Positions 14,133 to 14,285 of a stretch of DNA of 14,285 nucleotides are shown one piece after another; positions within the stretch are counted from its first letter, which is position 1; every line of letters starts with the position of its first letter. The translations under genes and the position numbers were made by a program. The stretch is taken from assembly GCA_017396865.1 (NCBI GenBank), contig JAFQKO010000022.1, forward strand, positions 1 through 14,285, given 5' to 3'. The DNA comes from Clostridia bacterium. GTDB lineage: Bacteria; Bacillota_A; Clostridia; Oscillospirales; QAKW01. A model generated the notes under the pieces. That model ran no database searches, was not told the origin of the DNA, and was given only the letters and a program-made list of their open reading frames with translations.

Positions 14133-14161
14133 ATTATAGCACAAAAGCGGCAAAGGGGCAA
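14133..14161 (-). promoter_or_regulatory. Extended -10 promoter of the small membrane protein
   Basis: On the minus strand, TATAAT (14133-14138) preceded by TGC has a TTGCCC -35 (14156-14161) at 17 bp. The 18-nt block CCGCTTTTrTGCTATAAT, ending in the -10, is shared with the promoter at 11137-11165, differing only at r. Confidence 0.65.
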
Positions 14162-14172
14162 GGGAAAATGAA

Positions 14173-14273
14173 ATATGGCTTCGCCATATGAAATAATCCT
14201 TGCGGATTATGAAATATTTTGCCGTTGGCAAAATGTGAAATAAAATTCGTTCCTTCATATGCCGTAGGCATAT
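14173..14273. repeat. Array of four short hairpins of different sequence
   Basis: Four perfect inverted repeats with 3-4 nt loops follow each other: ATATGGC/GCCATAT (14173-14189), ATAATCC/GGATTAT (14193-14210), ATTTTGCC/GGCAAAAT (14216-14234) and ATATGCC/GGCATAT (14257-14273). The first three are joined by GAA-type linkers; the last has TTC on both sides, as if inverted. The stem sequences differ but pairing is kept in each. It may continue past the right edge. Confidence 0.8.
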
Positions 14274-14285
14274 TTCATACGCGAA

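Noticed and set aside
14173..14273. A CRISPR array at the right edge
   Set aside because: The units are individually palindromic, differ from each other and lack constant repeats with unique 30-40 bp spacers; no cas gene is present.

Overview
The window looks like chromosome from an anaerobic, low- to mid-GC Firmicute, most likely an uncultured gut Clostridia member near the Oscillospirales. Supporting signs are strong AGGAG-type ribosome sites, near-consensus sigma-A promoters (TTGACA/TATAAT with 17-bp spacers), compact hairpin terminators, an Fe-S/flavin enoate-reductase-type enzyme, a radical SAM/SPASM enzyme and short intergenic hairpin repeats. The taxonomic call is inference. No rRNA, tRNA, CRISPR, transposase or phage gene was seen. 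No gap between genes exceeds 300 bases.

Layout, left to right. (1) 1-1351, minus: 5' part of an old-yellow-enzyme/2,4-dienoyl-CoA-reductase-type NADH:flavin oxidoreductase with its own promoter. (2) 1472-3040, minus: a lipoprotein with an RCC1-like beta-propeller, divergent from a 71-residue XRE repressor (3150-3365, plus). The 109-bp gap holds a fully consensus promoter with a palindromic operator in its spacer and a second operator copy 25 bp away. (3) 5983-3394, minus: a four-gene operon of a lipoprotein with a C-terminal membrane anchor, a membrane protein and two HAD phosphatases. It has a clear promoter and a 9-bp-stem terminator. (4) 11045-6100, minus: a five-gene operon encoding a YcxB-like membrane protein, an ElaA-type GNAT acetyltransferase, an MBL-fold hydrolase, a zinc-ribbon eight-helix membrane protein ending in a (Gly-Gly-Cys)n tail, and a radical SAM/SPASM enzyme starting 2 nt after that tail's stop codon. 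(5) 12687-11302, minus: a pectin-lyase-fold (GH28-like) protein, divergent from an AraC regulator (12817-13656, plus). Three ATATCAC boxes spaced 22-23 bp lie between them. (6) 14112-13768, minus: a small membrane protein. (7) 14173-14273: an array of four short hairpins of differing sequence.

The best candidate for an undescribed system is the pair at 6100-8819. A SPASM-type radical SAM enzyme is translationally coupled to a membrane protein whose last 23 residues carry eight cysteines, mostly at exact period three. SPASM enzymes often modify peptides, and the predicted topology puts the tail in the cytosol with the enzyme, so the tail is a reasonable but unproven substrate. The GNAT and MBL hydrolase of the same operon could be accessory enzymes or unrelated passengers.

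The right third (GH28-like protein, AraC, small membrane protein) looks more AT-rich than the left and carries intergenic repeats, which fits a more variable part of the chromosome. Function calls rest on motifs read by eye; no database search was run.
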